This document shows, piece by piece, positions 1-5,443 of a stretch of DNA of 5,443 nucleotides. The notes under the pieces are model-generated. The model worked only from the letters and a program-made list of their open reading frames with translations, was not told the origin of the DNA and searched no databases. The translations under genes and the position numbers were made by a program. The DNA comes from Eubacterium sp. (GTDB lineage: Bacteria; Bacillota; Clostridia; Oscillospirales; Acutalibacteraceae), in contig JAIDJS010000280.1 of NCBI GenBank assembly GCA_029052085.1, forward strand, positions 1-5,443, given 5' to 3'. Position 1 is the first letter of the stretch, and each line of letters begins with the position of its first letter.

Positions 1-1492
1 TTATACATCTACGCGTGATAAATCAATAAAGGTAACTGCATCACAGGCAATTGCTCAGGGCATCAGCGAAGAGGGCGGTCTTTTCGTTCCATGCGAATTG
101 CCTCAGTTTTCTATGGATAAAATCAATTCAATGGTTTCTATGTCTTATATTGACAGAGCTAAAACCGTTTTGAAGGAATTTTTAACAGACTTTACGGAAG
201 AAGAACTCAACTACTGTGTTGAGGGTGCATACAATGCTGAAAAGTTTTCTTCTCCTGCTGTTGCTCCGACAGTTAATGTAAACGGAAATAAAAACATTCT
301 CGAATTATGGCATGGTCCTACCTGTGCATTCAAGGATATGGCACTTCAGCTTCTCCCATATCTGATGACTGTTTCCGCAAAGAAAACAGCAGAGGGCAAA
401 ACAATTGTTATTCTTGTTGCAACCTCAGGCGATACAGGTAAGGCTGCTCTTGAGGGCTTCAAGGATGTTGAAAACACAAAGATACTTGTTTTCTATCCGG
501 TTGACGGCGTTTCTCCGATGCAGAAGCTTCAGATGACAACACAAGAGGGAAAGAATGTTGCTGTTTGTGCTATTAACGGTAACTTTGATGATGCACAAAG
601 TGCAGTTAAAACCATCTTTACGGATGCGGATATCAAGGCTCAGCTTGCTGATAAAAATATGATGTTTTCTTCAGCAAATTCAATCAACTGGGGCCGACTT
701 GTTCCTCAGATTGTTTACTATTTCTCAACCTATTGCGATATGATTTCCATGAACAATATCAAAGCAGGCGAGGAAATCAACGTTGTTGTACCTACAGGAA
801 ACTTTGGTAATATTCTTGCAGGCTATTATGCAAAGAAAATGGGTCTTCCTGTTAAAACGCTTATTTGTGCATCAAACTCAAACAATGTCTTAACCGATTT
901 CTTAAAAACAGGAACCTATGATAAAAACAGAAGCTTCTATACAACAACCTCTCCAAGTATGGATATCCTTATTTCTTCGAACCTTGAAAGACTTTTATAT
1001 CATATGAGCGGAGAAGACGATAAGCTTGTTGCCGATTTAATGAAGCAGCTTTCAGAAAATGGTAAATACACGGTTTCCGATACACTTATCAAAGATATTC
1101 AGTCTGCATTCAACGCCGGCTTTGCAAGCGAAGATGAAGTTAATGAAACAATTAAGACTCATTTTGATAAATACAATTATCTTTGCGATACACATACTGC
1201 TGTTGCGGTTAAGGTATATGACAATTATGTTTCTGAAACAAATGATGATATTCCAACTGTAATTGATTCAACAGCTTCTCCTTATAAATTTTCAAAAAGC
1301 GTTCTTTCGGCTGTTCTGGATGGAAAAACGCCTGAACTTGATGAATTTGAAATGGTTGATAAGCTGAATGAGGTAACAAGCGCAGCTGTTCCTGCACCTC
1401 TTGCAAACCTTAAGGACAAAGAGGTTAGATTCAATAATGTCTGCGATAAAGAAAACATGAGTGAAATGGTATTTAAGCTTCTTGATCTTTAA
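1..1492 (+). CDS. thrC: Threonine synthase, 5'-partial (start codon left of window)
   Basis: This PLP-dependent cytosolic enzyme converts O-phospho-L-homoserine and water to L-threonine and phosphate, the last step of threonine synthesis. The frame is open from base 2 and the first visible residues, YTSTRDKS, are the family N-terminus. Base 1 is the third base of a codon ending in T, so that codon is not ATG/GTG/TTG and at least two codons are missing. In-window residues total 496, so the protein is about 498 residues, normal for the long bacterial type. The Schiff-base lysine is in GPTCAFKD (lysine at 332-334, in-window residue 111). The SGDTGKAA phosphate/PLP loop is at residues 142-149 and the glycine-rich PTGNFGN cofactor loop begins at residue 264. 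A TTG at 98-100 is in frame but cannot be the start, because the conserved N-terminal strand and EEGGLFVP motif lie before it. The gene ends 6 bases before a strong hairpin terminator. No regulatory region is visible, since it lies outside the window. No defects were seen. Confidence 0.97.
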   Translation, partial: YTSTRDKSIKVTASQAIAQGISEEGGLFVPCELPQFSMDKINSMVSMSYIDRAKTVLKEFLTDFTEEELNYCVEGAYNAEKFSSPAVAPTVNVNGNKNILELWHGPTCAFKDMALQLLPYLMTVSAKKTAEGKTIVILVATSGDTGKAALEGFKDVENTKILVFYPVDGVSPMQKLQMTTQEGKNVAVCAINGNFDDAQSAVKTIFTDADIKAQLADKNMMFSSANSINWGRLVPQIVYYFSTYCDMISMNNIKAGEEINVVVPTGNFGNILAGYYAKKMGLPVKTLICASNSNNVLTDFLKTGTYDKNRSFYTTTSPSMDILISSNLERLLYHMSGEDDKLVADLMKQLSENGKYTVSDTLIKDIQSAFNAGFASEDEVNETIKTHFDKYNYLCDTHTAVAVKVYDNYVSETNDDIPTVIDSTASPYKFSKSVLSAVLDGKTPELDEFEMVDKLNEVTSAAVPAPLANLKDKEVRFNNVCDKENMSEMVFKLLDL

Positions 1493-1498
1493 AAAATT

Positions 1499-1537
1499 AA
1501 CGGCTCTTGTAAGGTAGTTTACCTAAGAGCCGTTTTT
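1499..1537. terminator. Bidirectional intrinsic terminator between thrC and the DUF1540 gene
   Basis: A perfect 10-bp outer stem (AACGGCTCTT at 1499-1508 with AAGAGCCGTT at 1525-1534) is followed on the plus strand by a T-run (1533-1537). Inside it, AGGTA (1512-1516) pairs with TACCT (1520-1524) around a GTT loop, leaving a three-base bulge (GTA, 1509-1511) on the 5' side. On the minus strand the stem is followed by TTAATTTTTT, so the same hairpin can stop transcripts from both converging genes. The thrC stop is 6 bases to the left and the DUF1540 stop is 22 bases to the right. Confidence 0.93.
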
Positions 1538-1556
1538 GATTAATTATTCATTTGTT

Positions 1557-1730
1557 TTATTTACAGCCGCAGCCGCAATCATCACAGCACTGAAAAGTTT
1601 CACAGGTTGTGTCTGTTGATGTTGTAGCAGTTCTGCTGCCTACAGTGATGTGACCGGCTGTACAGCCGTTTGCTTTATCATGATGAATACAGTTTTTTGC
1701 TTCACAGCTAATTCCTTTAATTTCGTTCAT
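1557..1730 (-). CDS. DUF1540 domain small cysteine-rich protein
   Basis: This 57-residue protein matches the DUF1540 pattern as I know it: a short hydrophobic strand, then Cys9, Cys14, Cys23 and Cys43 with spacing C-x4-C-x8-C-x19-C, ending in a C-E-T-F motif (residues 43-46). Function is unknown. The cysteine and histidine pattern (His16, His17, His27) suggests metal binding, which is an inference. An unusual C-terminal tail, CCDDCGCGCK (residues 48-57), adds five cysteines and brings the total to nine. There is no signal peptide or membrane segment, so it is probably cytosolic. The start at 1730 is chosen because AAGGGAG lies 8 bases upstream. An in-frame ATG at 1748 would add six residues (MKGVKT) but has no ribosome binding site and itself overlaps that site. 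The gene converges on thrC, shares its terminator, and is divergent from the phosphoesterase. Confidence 0.88.
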   Translation of the reverse strand: MNEIKGISCEAKNCIHHDKANGCTAGHITVGSRTATTSTDTTCETFQCCDDCGCGCK

Positions 1731-1738
1731 TGTTTTCA

Positions 1739-1745
1739 CTCCCTT
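1739..1745 (-). promoter_or_regulatory. Ribosome binding site that sets the DUF1540 start
   Basis: Read on the minus strand, AAGGGAG sits 8 bases before the ATG at 1730-1728, a standard Shine-Dalgarno distance. It directly follows an upstream in-frame ATG (1748-1746), whose second and third codons would form the site. The upstream ATG has only AT-rich sequence before it. This favours the 57-residue over the 63-residue product. Confidence 0.75.
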
Positions 1746-1761
1746 CATTTTTATTCTTTAC

Positions 1762-1767
1762 ATTATA
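1762..1767 (-). promoter_or_regulatory. Candidate -10 box for the DUF1540 gene
   Basis: A perfect TATAAT hexamer occurs on the minus strand 31 bases before the preferred start codon. No good -35 is found at 16-18 bases upstream (the best is ATTTCT-like), so the promoter call is tentative. The core TTATAA is self-complementary, and on the plus strand it reads TATAAC (1764-1769). It could therefore also serve the divergent phosphoesterase gene, although no convincing -35 is seen there either. Confidence 0.4.
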
Positions 1768-1791
1768 ACTTAATTTATTCAAGGAGAAATT

Positions 1792-2475
1792 ATGGCTCTT
1801 TTTGCTATTGCAGATACACACCTGTCTTTCGGAACAAACAAACCGATGGATACTTTTGAGGGTTGGAATAATTATACAGAAAAATTAGAAAAAAACTGGA
1901 ATAAAATTGTATCTGAAAATGATACAGTGGTTATTGCAGGTGACATAAGCTGGGCAATGAATTTTGATGAACTGAAAGCCGATTTTCAGTTTATTAATGC
2001 TCTTAACGGAAATAAAATTATTATTAAGGGCAATCATGACTATTGGTGGAACACAATGTCAAAAATGAATGCCTTCATTGAAGATAATCATTTTGATACA
2101 ATAAGAATTCTTCACAATAATTCTGTAAAATATAATAATATTTCAATTTGCGGTTCAAGAGGATGGCTTTTTGAAAGTGAAGAGGATCATGATGAAAAAA
2201 TACTCAACAGGGAAGTATCACGTTTAAGAGCAAGTCTTGAACATGCAAAATGTGATGAAAAAATTGTATTTCTTCATTATCCTCCATTAACAACCAATAC
2301 TGAATGCAATGAAATAATTTCACTGCTGAATGAATATGGAATAAAAAAATGTTATTACGGCCATCTTCACGGAGATGCAGCAAAATATGCAGTAGACGGA
2401 AACAGAGAAAATATTGATTTCAAACTTATTTCCTGTGACAGATTGAATTTTACTCCATATCTTATTTTAAAATAA
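1792..2475 (+). CDS. Calcineurin-like metallophosphoesterase, substrate unknown
   Basis: This 227-residue soluble protein is expected to be a two-metal phosphohydrolase of the calcineurin-like superfamily. The metal-site motifs are all present and in order: D-x-H (Asp8, His10), GD (Gly50-Asp51, in AGDISWAM), GNHD (Gly80-Asp83, in GNHDYWW), a lone histidine in FLHYPP (His162), and GHLHG (Gly190-Gly194, with His191 and His193). The N-terminus (ALFAIADTHLS) and the NKPMD and GNHDYWW stretches resemble a group of roughly 230-residue Firmicute phosphoesterases annotated only as predicted phosphohydrolases. I cannot assign a substrate. There is no signal peptide, so it should act in the cytosol. 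The start at 1792 is supported by AAGGAG at 1781-1786 with a 5-base spacer. The gene stands alone, with a divergent DUF1540 gene upstream and the separately promoted tig operon downstream. No terminator follows it, so some read-through into tig is possible. Its codons look more A/T-rich than those of tig and clpP. Confidence 0.93.
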   Translation: MALFAIADTHLSFGTNKPMDTFEGWNNYTEKLEKNWNKIVSENDTVVIAGDISWAMNFDELKADFQFINALNGNKIIIKGNHDYWWNTMSKMNAFIEDNHFDTIRILHNNSVKYNNISICGSRGWLFESEEDHDEKILNREVSRLRASLEHAKCDEKIVFLHYPPLTTNTECNEIISLLNEYGIKKCYYGHLHGDAAKYAVDGNRENIDFKLISCDRLNFTPYLILK

Positions 2476-2508
2476 CGGGTAACAACATAATTATTAGTAT
2501 AATTTGCC

Positions 2509-2537
2509 TTGAAAATGCGTATTATATGTGATATAAT
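2509..2537 (+). promoter_or_regulatory. Extended -10 housekeeping promoter for tig-clpP-clpX
   Basis: TTGAAA at 2509-2514 and a perfect TATAAT at 2532-2537 are separated by exactly 17 bases. TG at 2529-2530 gives an extended -10. Transcription would begin near 2544, leaving a leader of about 86 bases before the tig start codon. A second TATAAT at 2498-2503 lacks a -35 match. I found no CtsR-type direct heptamer repeat (GGTCAAA) or CIRCE inverted repeat (TTAGCACTC) in 2476-2629, so constitutive primary-sigma expression is the simplest reading. Confidence 0.8.
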
Positions 2538-2612
2538 ACTTCAACGAAAACGGCATAAAACAAAAGTTTGTGCAATTTTTATGTATAAAATTTATTGATT
2601 TATAAAATAATT

Positions 2613-2620
2613 AAGGAGGT
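2613..2620 (+). promoter_or_regulatory. Strong ribosome binding site for tig
   Basis: AAGGAGGT is a full anti-16S match placed 9 bases before the ATG at 2630. It is clearly stronger than the sites of the next two genes (AAAGG for clpP, ACGGAG for clpX), which fits trigger factor being needed at a higher level than the protease. The expression link is an inference. Confidence 0.85.
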
Positions 2621-2629
2621 CATATAATT

Positions 2630-3907
2630 ATGGCGCTTAAATCATCTAATAAAACGGATGTAAACACTTATGAACTTGCTATCACAATCAGCAGCGAAGA
2701 CTTTTGTGAAGCATGCAAAAAAGCTTTCTTAAAGGAAAGAAAGAACATTCAGCTTCCGGGCTTCAGAAAAGGCAAGGCAACTATGGGAATGGTTGAAAAA
2801 ATGTATGGCGAAGCAATGTTCTACGAGCAGGCTCTTGATATGCTTTATCCGGAAACTGTTGCTGCAGCATTCAAGGAAGCAGAACTTAACGTTGTTGATA
2901 CAGCTAATGTAGATGTTCCTGTTATGAGCAAGGCAGAAGGTGTTGAAATTACAATGACAGTAACTACATATCCTGAAGTTAAGCTTGGCGATTATAAAGG
3001 TCTTAAGGCTGTTAAGCTTCCGGTTGAAGCATCAGATGAAGATATCGAAAATGAAATTGCTCAGATGCAGAAGAGAAATTCCCGTCTTATCGATGTAACA
3101 GACCGAGCTGCCGAAATGGGAGACACAGCTACAATTGACTTTGAAGGCTTTACAGACGGTGTTGCTTTTGACGGCGGCAAGGGAGAAAACTATCCTCTTG
3201 AACTTGGTTCAGGCAGCTTTATTCCTGGATTTGAAGAGCAGGTTGCAGGCCACAAGATTAATGAAGAATTCGATGTCAATGTAACTTTCCCGGAAGAATA
3301 TGCAGCAGAACTTGCAGGCAAGGAAGCTGTATTTAAGTGTAAAATTCATGAAATCAAAGCAACAGAGCTTCCGGAGCTTGATGACGAATTTGCAAAGGAT
3401 GTTTCCGAATTCGATACTCTTGATGAGCTTAAGGCAGATATCAAGTCAAAAATCGAAGAGAAGAAAGAAGCAGATGCGAAAGCTGATATTGAAAATCAGC
3501 TTCTTGAGCAGGTTGTTGAGGGAATGGAAGTTGAAATTCCTGAATGTATGTTTGCTCAGAGAAATGATGAGATGATGCAGGAATATTCATACCAGCTTCA
3601 GAACAGCGGTATTGATCTTGATACATATCTTCAGTACATGGGTCAGGATAAGGAAACCTTCAAGGCCTCTCTTCGTGAGGGTGCTGAAAAGCAGGTTAAA
3701 TTATCTCTTGCTCTTACAGCTGTTATTGCCGCTGAAAAAATTGAACCTACTGAAGAAGAAATCAATACAGAAGCAGAAAAAATCGGTGCAGGCTATGGTA
3801 TGGATGCAGAGCAGGTTAAGAAAGCAGTTTCTGTTGCCCGCATTGCAGAAGATGTAGCAAGAAACAAGGCTGTTGATTTAATTGTTGATTCAGCAGTTGT
3901 TGAATAA
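2630..3907 (+). CDS. tig: Trigger factor, ribosome-associated chaperone and peptidyl-prolyl isomerase
   Basis: Trigger factor docks at the ribosomal exit tunnel and shields nascent chains, and it carries peptidyl-prolyl cis-trans isomerase activity. The 425 residues are close to the E. coli length (432) and all three domains are present. The N-terminal ribosome-binding domain (about 1-115) has the signature loop GFRKGKA at residues 44-50, with the Phe-Arg-Lys ribosome contact at 45-47. The FKBP-type isomerase domain (about 160-245) has GDTATIDFEGF, the LGSGSFIPGFEEQ stretch (about 192-204) and VTFPEEY. The C-terminal SurA-like helical domain (about 247-425) begins at ELDDEFAKDVSEF. The start at 2630 is fixed by the strong ribosome binding site and by N-terminal alignment with the family. 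It is the first gene of the tig-clpP-clpX cluster, 21 bases from clpP. It is cytosolic, with no truncation or frameshift seen. Confidence 0.98.
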   Translation: MALKSSNKTDVNTYELAITISSEDFCEACKKAFLKERKNIQLPGFRKGKATMGMVEKMYGEAMFYEQALDMLYPETVAAAFKEAELNVVDTANVDVPVMSKAEGVEITMTVTTYPEVKLGDYKGLKAVKLPVEASDEDIENEIAQMQKRNSRLIDVTDRAAEMGDTATIDFEGFTDGVAFDGGKGENYPLELGSGSFIPGFEEQVAGHKINEEFDVNVTFPEEYAAELAGKEAVFKCKIHEIKATELPELDDEFAKDVSEFDTLDELKADIKSKIEEKKEADAKADIENQLLEQVVEGMEVEIPECMFAQRNDEMMQEYSYQLQNSGIDLDTYLQYMGQDKETFKASLREGAEKQVKLSLALTAVIAAEKIEPTEEEINTEAEKIGAGYGMDAEQVKKAVSVARIAEDVARNKAVDLIVDSAVVE

Positions 3908-3928
3908 TTTATTAAAGGTAGTGATTTT

Positions 3929-4519
3929 ATGGCATTAGTTCCTTACGTTGTTGAGCAAACAGGAAACGGCGAACGCTCAATGGATATTTTTTCCCGTCTT
4001 TTAAATGACAGAATTATCGTTCTTTCGGATGAGGTAAACTCTCAAACAGCTTCACTTGTTGTTGCTCAGCTTCTTTTCCTTGAAGGGCAGGACAGCGAAA
4101 AAGATATAAGCCTTTATATCAATTCACCGGGCGGTTCGGTAACAGACGGATTGGCTATTTATGATACAATGCAGTATATTAAATGCGATGTTTCAACGAT
4201 TTGCGTTGGTATGGCAGCTTCTATGGGTGCATTTCTTCTTTCAAGCGGCACCAAAGGCAAGCGCATTGCTCTTCCGAACAGTTCCATTTTAATTCATCAG
4301 CCGCTTATCGGCGGTCATGGTTTAACCGGACAGACAACAGACATTGAAATTGCAGCTAAAAATTTAGTCCAGACTAAAGAAAGATTAAATAGAATACTTG
4401 CTGAAAACTGTGGAAAAACAGTTGAAGAGCTTGCAAGAGATACTGACAGAGATAACTGGCTTACAGCAAATGAAGCTCTTAAATATGGTCTTGTTGATAA
4501 AGTAATTGATAGAAGATAA
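3929..4519 (+). CDS. clpP: ATP-dependent Clp protease proteolytic subunit
   Basis: This serine peptidase forms a two-ring barrel that degrades proteins delivered by ClpX or other Clp ATPases. The 196-residue length is typical. The catalytic triad is Ser98 (in GMAASMGAF), His123 (in ILIHQP) and Asp175 (last Asp of DTDRD). The substrate/oxyanion strand SPGGS is at 66-70, and Tyr63 in LYINSPGG matches a residue of the hydrophobic pocket that docks Clp ATPases. There is essentially no propeptide: the N-terminus [10 protein letters not shown] aligns with the mature axial loop of Firmicute ClpP. Compared with my memory of S. aureus ClpP, where the triad is 98/123/172, there is a three-residue insertion after His123-Gln-Pro, in [13 protein letters not shown] (126-138). 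The start at 3929 follows a modest site (AAAGG, about 10 bases away), 21 bases after tig and 20 bases before clpX. It is cytosolic and probably cotranscribed with both. Confidence 0.98.
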   Translation: MALVPYVVEQTGNGERSMDIFSRLLNDRIIVLSDEVNSQTASLVVAQLLFLEGQDSEKDISLYINSPGGSVTDGLAIYDTMQYIKCDVSTICVGMAASMGAFLLSSGTKGKRIALPNSSILIHQPLIGGHGLTGQTTDIEIAAKNLVQTKERLNRILAENCGKTVEELARDTDRDNWLTANEALKYGLVDKVIDRR

Positions 4520-4527
4520 TTCTCGAA

Positions 4528-4533
4528 ACGGAG
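4528..4533 (+). promoter_or_regulatory. Ribosome binding site that sets the clpX start
   Basis: ACGGAG lies 6 bases (a run of T) before the ATG at 4540. It supports that start over the in-frame ATG at 4567 (Met10), which leaves only two residues before the first zinc cysteine and has no comparable site upstream. Confidence 0.7.
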
Positions 4534-4539
4534 TTTTTT

Positions 4540-5443
4540 ATGACACGAGATGATGAAAGAAATTATATGGCAAGATGTTCATTCTGTGGAAAATCAGAAT
4601 CAATGGTTCACAAATTAATTGAGGGCCCGGGTGTTTTTATTTGCGATGAATGTATTAATCTTTGCAATGATTTAATTGAAAAATCAGTTCCCTCAGCCAG
4701 AACTACAGCCCATAAAAGTGAAGATGACCTAGTTCTTCCGAAGCCTGAAGAAATTAAAAATAAGCTTGATGAATATGTAATAGGGCAGGATGAAGCTAAA
4801 AAAGCACTTTCTGTTGCCGTTTATAATCATTACAAAAGAATTTATTCCAATGTAACTGATGATGTTGAGCTTCAGAAAAGCAATATTCTGCTTCTTGGTC
4901 CGACAGGTGTTGGTAAAACCATGCTTGCTCAGACATTAGCCAAGATCCTTAATGTTCCTTTTGCTATTGCAGATGCAACAACATTAACAGAAGCAGGCTA
5001 TGTAGGTGAAGACGTTGAAAATATTCTTTTAAGATTGATTCAGGCTGCTGATTTTGATATAGAAAAGGCGCAGCGCGGCATCATTTATGTTGATGAAATT
5101 GATAAGATTTCAAGAAAATCGGAGAATCGCTCAATTACAAGAGATGTAAGCGGCGAGGGCGTTCAGCAGGCGCTTCTTAAAATCCTTGAAGGAACGGTTT
5201 CAAACGTCCCTCCGGGTGGCGGAAGAAAGCATCCCCAGCAGGAATTCATTCAGATTGATACTTCAAATATTCTTTTCATCTGCGGCGGCGCATTTGATGG
5301 AATTGAAAAAATCATTCAAAAGCGTGTCGGCTCTAAATCAATGGGTTTTGGTGCTGATATTGAAGACAAAAAGCTTGATGAAGCTGAAATTCTTAAAAAG
5401 GCAGTTCAGCATGATTTGGTAAAATATGGTCTTATCCCTGAGC
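4540..5443 (+). CDS. clpX: ATP-dependent Clp protease ATP-binding subunit ClpX, 3'-partial
   Basis: This AAA+ hexameric unfoldase recognises, unfolds and threads substrates into ClpP. The window holds 301 codons plus one base with no stop. Full-length ClpX is about 420-440 residues, so roughly the last 120-140 are missing, including most of the small AAA+ subdomain. An N-terminal zinc domain has Cys13, Cys16, Cys35 and Cys38 (C-x2-C-x18-C-x2-C). Walker A is GPTGVGKT (120-127, Lys126), and the pore-1 loop GYVG is at 153-156. Walker B is IIYVDEID (181-188, Asp185 and Glu186). The pore-2 RKH motif is at 229-231, and family motif CGGAFDG is at 248-254. The ClpP-docking tripeptide, usually Ile-Gly-Phe, reads Met-Gly-Phe at 268-270. 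It starts 20 bases after clpP and has no promoter of its own, so it should belong to the tig-clpP operon. Confidence 0.97.
   Translation, partial: MTRDDERNYMARCSFCGKSESMVHKLIEGPGVFICDECINLCNDLIEKSVPSARTTAHKSEDDLVLPKPEEIKNKLDEYVIGQDEAKKALSVAVYNHYKRIYSNVTDDVELQKSNILLLGPTGVGKTMLAQTLAKILNVPFAIADATTLTEAGYVGEDVENILLRLIQAADFDIEKAQRGIIYVDEIDKISRKSENRSITRDVSGEGVQQALLKILEGTVSNVPPGGGRKHPQQEFIQIDTSNILFICGGAFDGIEKIIQKRVGSKSMGFGADIEDKKLDEAEILKKAVQHDLVKYGLIPE

Noticed and set aside
1059..1262. Open frame within thrC in another frame, and a minus-strand one at 1209-1406
   Set aside because: Both lie wholly inside the well-supported thrC reading frame, have no ribosome binding site of note and give low-complexity translations without family features.
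1650..1859. Plus-strand open frame across the DUF1540 gene and the divergent gap
   Set aside because: It is antisense to the DUF1540 gene and runs into the phosphoesterase in a different frame. The Cys/Phe-rich translation is what an antisense shadow would give.
2462..2475. Perfect 14-base palindrome at the end of the phosphoesterase gene (TTATTTTAAAATAA)
   Set aside because: It consists only of A and T, overlaps the last codons and stop, and would fold weakly with no T-run after it. It is neither a good terminator nor a known operator.
2498..2503. Second TATAAT upstream of the called tig promoter
   Set aside because: At 17-base spacing the -35 position reads ACGGGT, a poor match. It is likely a chance hexamer in AT-rich DNA.
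2554..2583. Possible leader hairpin (CATAAAA pairing with TTTTATG) before tig
   Set aside because: The seven-pair A/T-rich stem encloses a 16-base loop and is too weak to call. No riboswitch consensus or terminator T-run is present.
3300..3857. Several open frames inside tig (3300-3575 plus, 3441-3626 minus, 3612-3857 plus)
   Set aside because: They are shadows of the trigger factor gene, produced by its biased codon use. None has a recognisable domain or start signal.
5186..5422. Plus-strand open frame of 78 residues near the right edge
   Set aside because: It overlaps clpX out of frame. The clpX frame carries the RKH motif, the CGGAFDG motif and the docking loop across the same bases.
1..5443. 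Search for CRISPR repeats, insertion sequence ends, tRNA/rRNA genes, toxin-antitoxin pairs and phage genes
   Set aside because: None seen by eye. The window is accounted for by six ordinary chromosomal genes with gaps of 154 bases or less.

Overview
The window is an AT-rich stretch of bacterial chromosome carrying six protein-coding genes, all of recognisable families. The low G+C, strong AGGAGG-type ribosome binding sites, a small DUF1540 protein, and the tig-clpP-clpX order with a short Gram-positive-style ClpP all point to a member of the Bacillota, most likely class Clostridia (Oscillospiraceae/Lachnospiraceae-like gut anaerobes). That placement is inferred from family resemblance and not computed.

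Layout. (1) 1-1492, plus strand: threonine synthase (thrC). Its first codons lie left of the window. (2) 1499-1537: a strong hairpin terminator that works in both directions and separates thrC from the converging gene. (3) 1557-1730, minus strand: a 57-residue cysteine-rich DUF1540 protein. (4) 1731-1791: a short divergent intergenic region. (5) 1792-2475, plus strand: a 227-residue calcineurin-like metallophosphoesterase of unknown substrate. (6) 2476-2629: an intergenic region with a near-consensus extended -10 promoter (TTGAAA-N17-TATAAT, TG upstream of the -10) and a long leader. (7) 2630 to the right edge: the protein quality-control cluster tig (trigger factor), clpP (protease subunit) and clpX (unfoldase, cut by the window end), with gaps of about 20 bases that indicate one operon.

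How the genes work together. Trigger factor binds nascent chains at the ribosome exit. ClpX recognises and unfolds substrate proteins and feeds them to the ClpP barrel for degradation. This is a conserved chaperone-protease arrangement. thrC makes threonine from O-phosphohomoserine and has no functional tie to the cluster. The metallophosphoesterase and the DUF1540 gene appear to be independent single-gene units.

I do not see a new multi-gene system here: no mobile element, CRISPR array, tRNA/rRNA, toxin-antitoxin pair or phage gene. The items most worth a second look are the cysteine-rich tail of the DUF1540 protein, the uncharacterised phosphoesterase, a three-residue insertion just after the ClpP catalytic histidine, and a Met-Gly-Phe version of the ClpX loop that docks on ClpP.
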